Shown here: one piece after another, positions 17,369 through 25,832 of the stretch | Layout of the letters: each line of letters starts with the position of its first letter | Position numbering within the stretch: the first letter of the stretch is position 1 | Source of the DNA: RGIG3009 sp045578625 | GTDB lineage: Bacteria; Bacillota; Clostridia; Oscillospirales; Acutalibacteraceae | Reading direction: 5' to 3' | DNA: 64,000 bases | Assembly (NCBI GenBank): GCA_045578625.1 | Contig: JAZNKN010000057.1 | Coordinates: forward strand, 1 to 64,000 | The notes under the pieces: model-generated | Told to the model about the DNA's origin: nothing | Databases searched by the model: none | Seen by the model: the letters and a program-made list of their open reading frames with translations, nothing else | Translations under genes and position numbers: made by a program

Positions 17369-17437
17369 GAAAAAATGACCTTGTCGCAGTGGCCGACAAG
17401 ATCATAATATGACACCTATTGACACCCTCTTGTCGGC
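17369..17437 (-). promoter_or_regulatory. pyrR leader attenuator
   Basis: On the minus strand, 17405-17375 forms a 12-bp terminator stem (ATGATCTTGTCG / CGACAAGGTCAT, 7-base loop) followed by TTTTTT. Upstream, GCCGACAAGA (17437-17428) is perfectly complementary to TCTTGTCGGC (17401-17392), the 5' arm and loop of the terminator, giving an antiterminator. I could not pick out a canonical PyrR-binding AGAGGC loop with confidence. Confidence 0.75.
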
Positions 17438-17477
17438 ATCGCAGTACCGCTTGTTAAAGATGGCTTCGTTCTCATTG

Positions 17478-17506
17478 ATTGTAGCAGTTTTTTGATGCGT
17501 TGTAAA
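17478..17506 (-). promoter_or_regulatory. pyrR-uraA promoter
   Basis: On the minus strand TTTACA (17506-17501), 17-nt spacer, TACAAT (17483-17478). It lies about 40 bases upstream of the antiterminator element. Confidence 0.75.
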
Positions 17507-17544
17507 GGGTTTTTCACAATTTTGTCGAACCGTGTCCGACACGC

Positions 17545-17573
17545 TTGCAGAAGTCTGAAATTTGTGATACCAT
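17545..17573 (+). promoter_or_regulatory. deoB-cdd promoter
   Basis: TTGCAG (17545-17550), 17-nt spacer, TACCAT (17568-17573), 34 bases upstream of the deoB ATG and divergent from the pyrR promoter. Confidence 0.6.
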
Positions 17574-17606
17574 ACTGGAAGTGAGGATATAAAAAGGGGA
17601 GTAAGA

Positions 17607-18779
17607 ATGAAACGAGTATTTTTGATCGTACTGGATTCTTGCGGGATCGGTGCGCTGCCGGATGCCGCCGCGTTTGGAGACAGCGGCACTCACACGCTGC
17701 GCCGCATCGCCGCCTCCGAGCGCTTTGACGCGCGCAACCTGTGCGCTCTGGGTCTCGGCAATATCGAAGGTATGGCGTTCTTGCCGCAGACCGACACGCC
17801 CGAAGCGGCAGTCGGCCGCATGGCAGAGCGCTCCAACGGCAAGGATACCACCATCGGTCATTGGGAGATCGCCGGCGTGGTGTCGAAAAAGCCACTGCCC
17901 ACCTATCCGCAGGGCTTTCCGGACGAGCTGTTGCAGGAGTTTTCTCGTCTTACCGGTCGGGGCTGGCTGTGTAATCAGCCCTATTCCGGTACCGACGTCA
18001 TCCGCGATTACGGCGCGCAGCATTGCGAGACGGGCGATCTCATCGTCTACACCTCGGCGGACAGCGTGTTTCAGGTCGCGGCGCACGAGGAGCTTGTCCC
18101 TCTGGAGGAGCTGTATGAGGCGTGCCGCATCGCCCGCCGTTTGTTGGTCGGCGAACACGCGGTAGGCCGCGTCATTGCGCGCCCCTTTGTCGGTGTGGCA
18201 CCGCAGTTCACCCGCACCGCCAACCGTCGGGACTTTTCGGTTCTCCCGCCGAGCAAGACGCTGCTGGACGCGGTGTCCGCAGCGGGCAAAACGGTGTGGA
18301 CGGTCGGCAAGATCTCGGATATTTTTGCCGGTCAGGGCATCACGCACAGTGTCCCCACCCACGGTAACACCGAAGGACTTGGTGAGATCCTGCGTGCGGT
18401 CGAGGCGGACTTTGAGGGGCTGTGCTTCATCAATCTGGTGGATTTTGATATGCTGTACGGTCACCGCCAGGACGTGGACGGCTACGCCGCCGCGTTTGCG
18501 GAGTTTGACCGCTTTGTACCGCAGCTGCTGTCGCGTCTCGGTGAGGACGACGTGCTGATGATCACCGCCGACCACGGTTGCGATCCGGGTGACGAAAGCA
18601 CCGACCACACCCGCGAATACGTGCCGCTGCTCGTATACGGTGACGCGGTGCGTCCGGTGCCGCTCGGCACGCGCAACACCTTTGCGGATATTGCCGCCAC
18701 TGTGGCGGAACTGCTGGACGTGCCGTTTGATTGCGTCGGGCAAAGCTTTTGGAACACGATCGGGGAGGCGAAGAAATGA
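17607..18779 (+). CDS. deoB: Phosphopentomutase
   Basis: A 390-residue cytosolic metalloenzyme that interconverts (deoxy)ribose-1-phosphate and (deoxy)ribose-5-phosphate in nucleoside salvage. The alkaline-phosphatase-superfamily Mn-binding regions are visible: VLDSCGIGALPDA at the N-terminus, GKDTTIGHWEI (with the phosphorylated Thr) at about residues 92-102, and the late ITADHGCDPGDESTDHTREY. Length is normal. AGGGGAG precedes the ATG. The stop overlaps the cytidine deaminase ATG by 4 bases, coupling the two salvage enzymes. Confidence 0.96.
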   Translation: MKRVFLIVLDSCGIGALPDAAAFGDSGTHTLRRIAASERFDARNLCALGLGNIEGMAFLPQTDTPEAAVGRMAERSNGKDTTIGHWEIAGVVSKKPLPTYPQGFPDELLQEFSRLTGRGWLCNQPYSGTDVIRDYGAQHCETGDLIVYTSADSVFQVAAHEELVPLEELYEACRIARRLLVGEHAVGRVIARPFVGVAPQFTRTANRRDFSVLPPSKTLLDAVSAAGKTVWTVGKISDIFAGQGITHSVPTHGNTEGLGEILRAVEADFEGLCFINLVDFDMLYGHRQDVDGYAAAFAEFDRFVPQLLSRLGEDDVLMITADHGCDPGDESTDHTREYVPLLVYGDAVRPVPLGTRNTFADIAATVAELLDVPFDCVGQSFWNTIGEAKK

Positions 18780-19180
18780 CACGTGAACAGCTTTGTGCCG
18801 CGGCAGTAGCGGCACGCAACACGGCGTATGCGCCGTATTCTGGTTGCCTGGTTGGTGCAGCGCTACTGACCGTGTCGGGCGCGGTGTACACCGGCAGTAA
18901 CGTGGAAAACGCGTCGTACGGGGCAACGCTGTGCGCCGAGCGCACGGCGATCGTCAAAGCGGTCAGCGAGGGCGAGCGTCAGTTTACAATGCTGGCGATC
19001 GCGGGGGGCAAGGGCGAGCAACTCGATGGGGGCTTCCCGCCTTGCGGAATGTGCCGTCAGGTGTTGGCGGAGTTTTGCGCTCCCGACCTACCGGTACTGG
19101 TCGTCACCGGCGCGGATACCTACACGGAATACACCTTGGCACAGCTGCTGCCGTATTCCTTCACGGCCGACAATCTCTGA
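18776..19180 (+). CDS. cdd: Cytidine deaminase
   Basis: A 134-residue zinc enzyme that converts cytidine and deoxycytidine to uridine and deoxyuridine. The zinc ligands Cys53, Cys90 and Cys93 and the proton-shuttle Glu55 are present in TLCAERT and PPCGMCRQV. The substrate motif SNVENASYGA is intact. ATG 18776 overlaps the deoB stop (ATGA). Together with deoB, pyrR, uraA and the later upp, the gene fits a pyrimidine-salvage region. Confidence 0.95.
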   Translation: MTREQLCAAAVAARNTAYAPYSGCLVGAALLTVSGAVYTGSNVENASYGATLCAERTAIVKAVSEGERQFTMLAIAGGKGEQLDGGFPPCGMCRQVLAEFCAPDLPVLVVTGADTYTEYTLAQLLPYSFTADNL

Positions 19181-19195
19181 TCACGCATAAACACA

Positions 19196-19247
19196 CGTCC
19201 CACCTCATATTTTGCAGTAAGTAAGCTGTGGAATATGGGGTGGGACG
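19196..19247 (+). promoter_or_regulatory. Long hairpin covering the pdaA ribosome site
   Basis: A 16-bp stem (19196-19211 with 19232-19247, one G-T pair) with a 20-base loop. The 3' arm contains GGGGTGGGA, the only Shine-Dalgarno-like sequence before pdaA. It could act as a weak terminator after cdd or hide the ribosome site. Confidence 0.5.
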
Positions 19248-19248
19248 A

Positions 19249-20040
19249 TTGTTATTGGTCATCAAAAAACGGTGGGTCGCGGTGATCGCCGTATGTACCG
19301 CAGTGCTTGTCTGCGTGCCGTACCTGCTGACGCGGAATACCGCGCTCGACGCGGCATCGTCGAATTGGGGACTCGGCTTTCACGAAAACGGAAAAACACC
19401 GACCGGCAACGCCGATGCGGCCTTTCTTGCCAAGTATCACGCCTACTACGTCGGCGACACCGACGAGAAGGTGATCTATCTTACCTTCGATGCGGGATAC
19501 GAAAACGGCTACACCGCTCCGATCTTGGACGCGCTGAAAAAGCACAAGGTCCCGGCGACTTTTTTTCTCGTCAAGAATTATCTGGACACCGCACCGGAAT
19601 TGGTAAAACGGATGGCGGCGGAGGGGCATACTGTCGCTAATCACACCGCCTCGCATCCCGATATGTCCCGCATTGCCGATAAGGCGGCATTCCAAAAGGA
19701 ACTCACCGATCTGGAAGCGGCGTATCGGGAGATCACCGGTCAGGAGATGGTCAAATTCTACCGCCCGCCGCAGGGGAAATTCAGCGAGCAGAACCTGCAA
19801 ATGGCATCGGAGATGGGCTACCACACCTTTTTCTGGAGCTTAGCGTACGTGGATTGGTACGTGGACCGTCAGCCGACGCGAGAGGAAGCGCTGCAAAAGT
19901 TGACCACGCGCATCCATCCCGGCGCGATCGTGCTGCTGCACAGCACCTCCGCCACCAACGCCGCGGTACTGGATGAGCTGCTGACAAAATGGGAGGAGAT
20001 GGGCTACCGCTTCGCCTCGCTGCAATCGCTGGTGACCTGA
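19249..20040 (+). CDS. Polysaccharide deacetylase, PdaA-like (spore cortex)
   Basis: A 263-residue membrane-anchored carbohydrate esterase 4 family protein. One N-terminal transmembrane helix is followed by the NodB domain with the catalytic aspartate region TFDAGYENG, the metal-binding histidines in NHTASHPDMS and the conserved RPPQGKFSE. This arrangement is closest to PdaA, which removes acetyl groups from N-acetylmuramic acid during muramic-lactam formation in the spore cortex. That would suit a spore former. The start is uncertain: TTG 19249 follows GGGGTGGGA by 3 bases, TTG 19255 by 9, while GTG 19228 lies in the hairpin with no ribosome site. Confidence 0.85.
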   Translation: MLLVIKKRWVAVIAVCTAVLVCVPYLLTRNTALDAASSNWGLGFHENGKTPTGNADAAFLAKYHAYYVGDTDEKVIYLTFDAGYENGYTAPILDALKKHKVPATFFLVKNYLDTAPELVKRMAAEGHTVANHTASHPDMSRIADKAAFQKELTDLEAAYREITGQEMVKFYRPPQGKFSEQNLQMASEMGYHTFFWSLAYVDWYVDRQPTREEALQKLTTRIHPGAIVLLHSTSATNAAVLDELLTKWEEMGYRFASLQSLVT

Positions 20041-20049
20041 CCGAAAAAA

Positions 20050-20076
20050 GGGGTGTGGATATGCCTCCACACCCCG
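20050..20076. terminator. Hairpin after pdaA
   Basis: GGGGTGTGGA-TATGCC-TCCACACCCC stem, without a T-run on the plus strand but preceded by AAAAAAG, so it looks stronger as a minus-strand terminator. It may still stabilise the pdaA transcript end. Confidence 0.4.
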
Positions 20077-20124
20077 TCCGCCGTCATATACTGAACTAAA
20101 ACCCGACGGAAGGGACGGATCACC

Positions 20125-20475
20125 ATGACGGAAACGGTCTTTTATGTTGCCGGTCTGCTGTTGGCGGTATACGGTGCGGGGGAGCTGCTGTGGCGCATCG
20201 TCGGTCGCCTGTTCGCTTTTGAAGAGGAGGAGCGGGTGTATCTGTTGGTGCCGATGAGCGGCGAGCGCAGCGACGCGGAATATCAGGTGCGGCGCGCGCG
20301 TCTGCTGTGCCGCGGCGGTGCGGTGCAGCCGGTCTTATTGGATGACGGGCTGACACCGCAAAGCGCCGCACTGACCCGTGAGATCTGCGAAAAGCTGAAC
20401 GCGGACTTCGTCGATAAAAAAGAATGGCAGGAAATCTTACAAACCGCTTTACAAGACGAAAAAAAGGGAGTATAA
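20125..20475 (+). CDS. Small membrane-anchored protein of unknown function
   Basis: A 116-residue protein that I do not recognise. Residues 4-30 form one transmembrane helix. The soluble remainder starts VYLLVPMSGERSDAEYQVRRA and has an alternating beta/alpha pattern, possibly a small Rossmann-like domain facing the cytoplasm (inference). It sits directly before recD2, 39 bases away, and may be co-transcribed with it. The Shine-Dalgarno (GGAAGGGACGG) is moderate. Confidence 0.6.
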   Translation: MTETVFYVAGLLLAVYGAGELLWRIVGRLFAFEEEERVYLLVPMSGERSDAEYQVRRARLLCRGGAVQPVLLDDGLTPQSAALTREICEKLNADFVDKKEWQEILQTALQDEKKGV

Positions 20476-20514
20476 TCAAAACCGAAAATATGTTCGGTTT
20501 TGGAGAGGTACGCT

Positions 20515-22722
20515 ATGGCGAACGAGGAACGCCTGTCCGGTGTGGTCGAGCGCGTGGTATTCCGCAACGCGGAAAACGGCTGGACGGTACTGGAGCTGGC
20601 GGCGGAGGACGAATTTCATAAGGTCGTCGGTATCCTTCCCGCGATCGAGGCGGGGGAGTACCTGCAGCTGACGGGCGAATGGGGCGAGCATCCCCGATTC
20701 GGTCGTCAGTTTGTGATGAAGTCCTACGAACACAAGCTCCCCGCCGACACCGATTCGGTGTTCCGTTATCTGGCGTCGGGTGCCATCAAGGGCATCGGAC
20801 CGGCCACGGCATCCTCCATCGTCGCGCGCTTCGGCGCGGATACCCTGCGGGTGATGGAGGAGGAGCCGGAACGGTTGGTGGAGGTGCGCGGTATCACCGC
20901 TGCGCGGGCGCAAAAGATCGCGCAGGCGTACCGCGAGCAGTTTGGTCTGCGCGAGGTCATTTTGGCCTTTGCCGCGTATGGGCTCACCCAGAGCGAAGCC
21001 CTGCGCTGTTGGAAGCGGTGGGGCGCAGCCACGGTGGATACTGTTCGTAAAGACCCCTACTGCTTGTGCGCCCCGGGTCTGCGCATCGGCTTTGAGCGCG
21101 CCGACCGCATCTGTATGGGCATGGACCGCCCACCGGACGATCCGCACCGCGTGGAGGCCGGCATCCTGCACGTGCTGCGTCACAATCTGCACAACGGTCA
21201 TACCTGCCTGCCGCAGGACAAGCTGGTTGCTGCAGCAGTGCTGCTGCTCGGCGTGGGTGAGCCATTGGTGGTGCAGGTGCTGGACGATATGTGCCACGCC
21301 TTCACCGTCCGCACCGAAATCTTTGACGACCGCCGCTTTATCTTCCTGCCGGATCTGCACATGGCAGAGAAATATATTGCCTCACGCATTCGGCTGATGA
21401 CTGGCTTTCACACCGCCATTACCCCGCTTATCGAGAAAAATCTGGAGACCGCCGAACGCAAAAACGGCATCAAATATCAGGTACAGCAGCGTCTGGCGAT
21501 CCTGTCTGCTATTGAAAAGGGCGTGCTGATCCTCACCGGTGGTCCCGGTACCGGTAAGACCACCACTCTCCGCGCGATCATTATGCTGTTGGAGGGGTTG
21601 GGCGAGCGCGTGGAGATCGCCGCCCCCACCGGTCGTGCCGCCAAGCGGATGTCGGAGCTGACCGGCTGTGAGGCGCGTACCATCCACCGCTTGCTGGAGG
21701 TGCAGTGGGACGGTACGGACACGCCGGTATTTGAACGCAACGAAAAGAACCCCCTCGACGCGGATGCGCTCATCGTGGACGAGATGTCGATGGTGGATAC
21801 CCTGCTGTTTGATAACCTGTTGCGCGCACTGCGCCCCGGCTGCCGTCTCATTCTGGTGGGTGATACCGATCAGCTGCCCGCGGTCGGCGCGGGTCGTGTG
21901 CTGCACGACTTGATCGAGAGTCGCACCCTGCCGATGGTGGAACTGACCGAGGTATTTCGTCAGGCCCTGCAAAGTGAGATCGTGGCCAACGCGCACCGCA
22001 TCGTGGGCGGTGATATGCCGGTGCTCACCGGCAAGACCGGCGATTTCTTCTTCCTGCCGCAGCGCAGCACGGAGGACACCGCCGAGACGGTGGTGGATCT
22101 CTGCGTACGTCGCTTGCCCGCCGGCTACGGTACCAGTGTGTTCAACGGTATTCAGGTGCTGAGCCCCGGCAGAAAGGGCGAGATCGGTACCGCCCACCTC
22201 AACGAGCTGTTGCAGGCGGCGCTCAACCCGCCGGACGACAAAAAACACGAATGGCGCGGCGAGAACGGTCTGCTGCGTGAGGGCGATAAGGTGATGCACA
22301 TCCGCAACGATTACGACATCGTCTGGACGCGGGACACGGGGGAGACCGGTACCGGCGTATTTAACGGTGATATCGGCTTGTTGGAGGAGATCAACCTGCG
22401 CGACCAGACCATGCGGGTACGCTACGACGACCGCGTGGCGCTGTACACGTGGGATCAGGCGCAGGAGCTGGAACCGGCCTATGCCATCACGGTACACAAA
22501 AGTCAGGGAAGCGAATTTGACACCGTGGTTATTCCGGTGTACCGTAATCCGTCGCTGCTGTGCTACCGCAACCTGCTGTACACCGCGGTAACGCGGGCAA
22601 AGAATTTGCTGGTGCTGGTGGGCAGCCGCGAAACGATTCGGGCGATGGTGGATAACGACCGCAAAACACTGCGATACACCGGTCTATGCCGCTTTCTGCA
22701 GGATGCACAGCAACTGTTTTGA
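20515..22722 (+). CDS. recD2: ATP-dependent RecD2-like DNA helicase
   Basis: A 735-residue 5'-3' superfamily 1B helicase of the RecD2/YrrC type that acts in DNA repair independently of a RecBC complex. The N-terminal extension (SGVVERVVFRNAENGWTVLEL region) and helix-hairpin-helix segment (GIGPATASSIVARFG) are typical. Helicase motifs include Walker A GGPGTGKTTT at about residues 342-351, Walker B LIVDEMSMVDT and a C-terminal VHKSQGSEFDTV. ATG 20515 follows GGAGAGG by 6 bases; a TTG 15 bases upstream is part of that ribosome site. The stop is followed by an IS-like remnant. Confidence 0.93.
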   Translation: MANEERLSGVVERVVFRNAENGWTVLELAAEDEFHKVVGILPAIEAGEYLQLTGEWGEHPRFGRQFVMKSYEHKLPADTDSVFRYLASGAIKGIGPATASSIVARFGADTLRVMEEEPERLVEVRGITAARAQKIAQAYREQFGLREVILAFAAYGLTQSEALRCWKRWGAATVDTVRKDPYCLCAPGLRIGFERADRICMGMDRPPDDPHRVEAGILHVLRHNLHNGHTCLPQDKLVAAAVLLLGVGEPLVVQVLDDMCHAFTVRTEIFDDRRFIFLPDLHMAEKYIASRIRLMTGFHTAITPLIEKNLETAERKNGIKYQVQQRLAILSAIEKGVLILTGGPGTGKTTTLRAIIMLLEGLGERVEIAAPTGRAAKRMSELTGCEARTIHRLLEVQWDGTDTPVFERNEKNPLDADALIVDEMSMVDTLLFDNLLRALRPGCRLILVGDTDQLPAVGAGRVLHDLIESRTLPMVELTEVFRQALQSEIVANAHRIVGGDMPVLTGKTGDFFFLPQRSTEDTAETVVDLCVRRLPAGYGTSVFNGIQVLSPGRKGEIGTAHLNELLQAALNPPDDKKHEWRGENGLLREGDKVMHIRNDYDIVWTRDTGETGTGVFNGDIGLLEEINLRDQTMRVRYDDRVALYTWDQAQELEPAYAITVHKSQGSEFDTVVIPVYRNPSLLCYRNLLYTAVTRAKNLLVLVGSRETIRAMVDNDRKTLRYTGLCRFLQDAQQLF

Positions 22723-22750
22723 ACAAAAAAGAGACCGCCGAGCACTGGAC

Positions 22751-22821
22751 TGTATCCCGAAAAACGGACATTGAATAAAAGAACCCCCTGCTGTAGAATT
22801 AGAAACTACGACAGGGGGTTC
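22751..22821. mobile_element. Probable remnant of an IS right end
   Basis: A short stretch with no gene. It holds CCCGAAAAACGGACA and an imperfect 16-bp inverted repeat (22781-22796 with 22806-22821, two mismatches) reading GAACCCCCTG..CAGGGGGTTC. On the minus strand this is a terminator followed by TTTTATT, then TGTCCGTTTTTCGGGATACAG. The latter resembles the tail after the transposase in IS3-family elements (recalled, not searched). No transposase remains. Confidence 0.35.
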
Positions 22822-22828
22822 CGTTATA

Positions 22829-22945
22829 TCAAAGTGAGAAACACACGGTGGCGTAAAACGCCTTGCCGCACTTGGTCTCGAACAGTTTGGTAAAGATGAT
22901 CTGCATGGAAAACAGCAGCGCCGAACCGATCGGCAGATAATGCAT
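22829..22945 (-). pseudogene. N-terminal fragment of an EamA/DMT-type transporter
   Basis: A 38-codon frame on the minus strand beginning MHYLPIGSALLFSMQIIFTK and continuing LFETKCGKAFYATV. It resembles the first helix of EamA-family membrane transporters, which are normally about 280 residues. It stops at TGA just before the IS-like palindrome, so the gene was probably truncated by an insertion. No further transporter sequence is visible in any frame nearby. Confidence 0.45.
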
Positions 22946-22971
22946 CCTAGGAAGCACATCCGATCCGAAGG

Positions 22972-24429
22972 TTATTTTTGTGTCAGTTCAAAAAAGAAAC
23001 GTACGCCGGCTTCGGTGTTTTCGACACCGTACGGCATGGCGTGAGCCTTCATAATGGCAGCGACCACCGACAAGCCTATGCCGGTACCGCCGTAGGCGCG
23101 GGTGCGCGCCTTGTCCACCTTGTAAAAGCTTTCCCAGAGGTGGGGAAGATCCTCCTCCGGAATGATCTCGCCGGTGTTGAATACCGCAATGCGCACGGTA
23201 TCCTGCGGCGTGGTCTCCCACGTGACGCGGATCTCGCCGCCCGGTGTGACGTGGTTCAAGGCGTTGGTCAGGTAGTTGATCGCCACGTTTTCGATCAGCT
23301 CGGCATCGCCCCACGCCTGACAAGGTGCTTCGGGCAGCGGTGTCGCTACCGCCTGCCGTTCCTCGATCAGCGGCGCAAACCGTGTGAGCAGCCGTTCGAA
23401 CAGCGCCTTGATGTCGAAGCGGCCGATGACCAGTTCTTCGTTGCCGGACTCCAGCTGCATCAGCGTTGTCAGCGTGGAGAGCATCTGCGTCAGCTTTTGC
23501 GCTTCATCCTCAATGACACCGCAATAGTAATCGCGGCTTTCGGGGTCGTCCACCGCGTTCTCGTGCAGTGCCTCGGCATATGTCTGAATGAGCGCCAGCG
23601 GTGTTTTTAATTCGTGCGATACGTTGCGGATAAAGCGCGTGCGCGCCTCGTTTTGCTGTGCCTGCAGTGCCATATCGCCCTGCAAGCGCAGGTTGGCGGT
23701 TTTCAGCTCGGACAGGTTGGTTTCCAGCGCCAACGACACGGTGTTGAGGTTCTTACCGAGCTCGGTCAGCTCGTCTTGTCCATAACCGACGTAGCGATCG
23801 GAAAAATCCAACTGCGTCATACGCCGCGCCATCGTGGACAGCTTGCGCATCGGTCGGGTGAGTGACCGCGAAAGCAGCAGTGCCGCCAGACCGCCCACAA
23901 GCAGTGCCACCAACGCCGACCACAGCAGGAAACGGTTGGTAATGGCGGTGCTGGATTGCGCTTCGGACAGCGAGACCCACAACAGCAGATTGAGACCGTC
24001 TGAGGTGCGCGCCTGCAGCGTCAGCCACCGACCGCCGGTATTGGCCAGCGGCGGCGTGGCGTTGGTGATGACAAAGGTGCCGTCCTCCAACTCCAAGGGC
24101 GATGCGGTCATGCCGGAGGAGTGTGGCAGATCGATCTGTCGGGAGGTATACAAGATCTGTCGGTCGGACCACAGCATCGCCTGAATGCCGTGCTGCGCGT
24201 CGTACCCCTCAAGCAGCCCGATCAGCGTGCGCGGTGAGCGCGGTGCGTCGTTGACCTCCTCATAGGTATCAATGAGCAGCTGGCTCTGTTCCTGCTCATA
24301 GTATTCTAAAAAAGCAAAGCTGTTGAGCAGCCAATTGACCAGCACCAACAGCAAAATACACAGCACGAAAACACCCATTACCTTACCGGCAATGGAATGG
24401 AAAAACCGGGTGATCGGATTGGTCTTCAT
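22972..24429 (-). CDS. Sensor histidine kinase (HAMP type)
   Basis: A 485-residue membrane kinase. Transmembrane helices near residues 15-40 and 165-185 enclose an extracytoplasmic sensor. A HAMP domain follows, then the dimerisation/phosphoacceptor box HELKTPLALIQTYAEAL with His near residue 271. The ATP-binding domain carries the N box (NYLTNALNHV), WESFYKVDKART and the G box GGTGIGLSVV. It begins 2 bases after the end of the response-regulator gene and should phosphorylate that regulator. The signal sensed is unknown. Confidence 0.93.
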   Translation of the reverse strand: MKTNPITRFFHSIAGKVMGVFVLCILLLVLVNWLLNSFAFLEYYEQEQSQLLIDTYEEVNDAPRSPRTLIGLLEGYDAQHGIQAMLWSDRQILYTSRQIDLPHSSGMTASPLELEDGTFVITNATPPLANTGGRWLTLQARTSDGLNLLLWVSLSEAQSSTAITNRFLLWSALVALLVGGLAALLLSRSLTRPMRKLSTMARRMTQLDFSDRYVGYGQDELTELGKNLNTVSLALETNLSELKTANLRLQGDMALQAQQNEARTRFIRNVSHELKTPLALIQTYAEALHENAVDDPESRDYYCGVIEDEAQKLTQMLSTLTTLMQLESGNEELVIGRFDIKALFERLLTRFAPLIEERQAVATPLPEAPCQAWGDAELIENVAINYLTNALNHVTPGGEIRVTWETTPQDTVRIAVFNTGEIIPEEDLPHLWESFYKVDKARTRAYGGTGIGLSVVAAIMKAHAMPYGVENTEAGVRFFFELTQK

Positions 24430-24431
24430 GC

Positions 24432-25103
24432 TTACCCCTCAAATTTATAGCCGATGCCGCGGATGGTTTTGATCATCTCGCCGGCTTCGCCCAATTTACT
24501 GCGCAGCTTTTTAATGTGAGTGTCAACCGTGCGGGCATCGCCGTCATAGTCGTAGCGCCACACGTTATCCAAAATACGGTCGCGCGAAAGCGCCAACCCT
24601 TTGTTTGTCATGAGGTATTCCAGCAGTTCGAATTCCGTATAGGTCAGCTGTACGGGGGCGCCGCCCACCGTTATCTCGCGAGCCAGACGGTCCACGTGCA
24701 GCAAGGCGGGAGCAACCTCCGCCTCCGGTTGACCGCTGTTGCGGCGCAGCACCGCTTCGATGCGCGCCAGCAGGATCTTGAGGCTGAACGGCTTGGCAAT
24801 GTATTCGTCCGCGCCCAATTCAAAGCCCTGCAGCTCGTCTGCCTCCTCGCTGCGCGCGGTCAGCAGGATGATCGGCGTGACGGTGTCCGTCTGCCGAATG
24901 GTGCGGCACACCTCCCAACCGTTCATGCGGGGCATCATCACGTCCAGTAAGACCAGTGCGGGACGTGCCGTGCGGAACTGCTCAATGGCTTCTACGCCAT
25001 CCGCGGCCTCGACCGTGTGATAGTTTTTGATATGCAGATAGTCGGCGATGACGCGGCGCATCCGTTCCTCGTCATCCACGATAAGAATGGTAGGCTTGTC
25101 CAT
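24432..25103 (-). CDS. Response regulator, OmpR/PhoB family
   Basis: A 223-residue two-domain regulator. The receiver has the acidic pair Asp10/Asp11, phosphoacceptor Asp54 (LLDVMMPRMNGWE), Thr82 region (LLTARSEE) and Lys104 (YIAKPF). The C-terminal winged helix ends RDRILDNVWRYDYDGDARTV and HIKKLRSKLGE, typical of OmpR-type DNA binding. TAAGGAGG precedes the ATG. It lies between DUF4364 and its cognate kinase in one operon. Confidence 0.95.
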   Translation of the reverse strand: MDKPTILIVDDEERMRRVIADYLHIKNYHTVEAADGVEAIEQFRTARPALVLLDVMMPRMNGWEVCRTIRQTDTVTPIILLTARSEEADELQGFELGADEYIAKPFSLKILLARIEAVLRRNSGQPEAEVAPALLHVDRLAREITVGGAPVQLTYTEFELLEYLMTNKGLALSRDRILDNVWRYDYDGDARTVDTHIKKLRSKLGEAGEMIKTIRGIGYKFEG

Positions 25104-25113
25104 ACGCTCCTCC

Positions 25114-25704
25114 TTACGGCAGATCGATGACGATCTGCTCCGGCACGTGGCGCAGGGTAGCGCTGCCGGAGAGGATACCGATCAGGCTCTGGTACAACAG
25201 CAGCGGATCGTCCAAAAAGCGGTCGCGCACCTGCTGTGCCTGCAGCTCGTCGCCCACCAGCAGTTCAAACCGCAGAAGCGGCACGGCAGTTCCCACCGAG
25301 CAGGTCACCTTCCAGCCACCCTCGGCGGCGGGGGCGATCTCGGCGTGGTTGTCGCGTTCGTTGCGCTGACGTGCCAACAGCCGCAGTGCGGCGTTGACCG
25401 AGCGCTCGCGCAGAGTATAGGGGATCATATCCGCCAGCGTGGTCGCCGCGTGGCGACCGGCCTCGGTCACAGACAGCAGGCCGCCGTCCGTCTCGGACAG
25501 GTTGTCACGCTCCAGCAGATCGTCGATGGCGGCGCTGGCGTCAAAGAAGTTCGCCATACCGTCGCCGCTTAAAATATCCAATACCGCGGTGCGGGGGAGC
25601 GGTTCACGCACCCCGCTGAGCATATAGCAGATGAGTATTTTGATCTCGTGGTGAGAATGCAGACCGCCGGGTTCTACGCCGGCCGAAAATGCGTCGCGTT
25701 GCAT
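25114..25704 (-). CDS. DUF4364 family protein (winged-helix-like)
   Basis: A 196-residue cytosolic protein matching DUF4364, a Clostridia-specific family. An N-terminal winged-helix-like part is recognisable (HHEIKILICYML .. LLSVTEAGRHAATTL), followed by a beta-rich C-terminal half. The function is not established; the fold suggests transcriptional control. It is first in an operon with the two-component system 10 bases downstream, and is divergent from the Thr-rich surface protein gene. Confidence 0.82.
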   Translation of the reverse strand: MQRDAFSAGVEPGGLHSHHEIKILICYMLSGVREPLPRTAVLDILSGDGMANFFDASAAIDDLLERDNLSETDGGLLSVTEAGRHAATTLADMIPYTLRERSVNAALRLLARQRNERDNHAEIAPAAEGGWKVTCSVGTAVPLLRFELLVGDELQAQQVRDRFLDDPLLLYQSLIGILSGSATLRHVPEQIVIDLP

Positions 25705-25762
25705 AAAACGATCACCTCAAAACGTATTGTAGCATACTTTTTCAAAAAAAGATACAAAAAAA

Positions 25763-25778
25763 TGCACATTATAGTGCA
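25763..25778. promoter_or_regulatory. Candidate operator between divergent operons
   Basis: TGCAC-ATTATA-GTGCA inverted repeat, placed between the DUF4364 operon (minus) and the Thr-rich protein promoter (plus). A bound regulator could affect both directions. Evidence is symmetry and position only. Confidence 0.4.
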
Positions 25779-25803
25779 AGCGTGAAAAATGCGCCGGCGG
25801 GGA

Positions 25804-25832
25804 TTTACATTTTTGAAAAACTGTGGTATCCT
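25804..25832 (+). promoter_or_regulatory. Promoter of the Thr-rich surface protein
   Basis: TTTACA (25804-25809), 17-nt spacer, TATCCT (25827-25832), 40 bases upstream of the start. Confidence 0.6.

Noticed and set aside
17514..18926. A 470-codon open frame opposite deoB
   Set aside because: Shadow of deoB; it also crosses the mapped deoB promoter and the cdd start.
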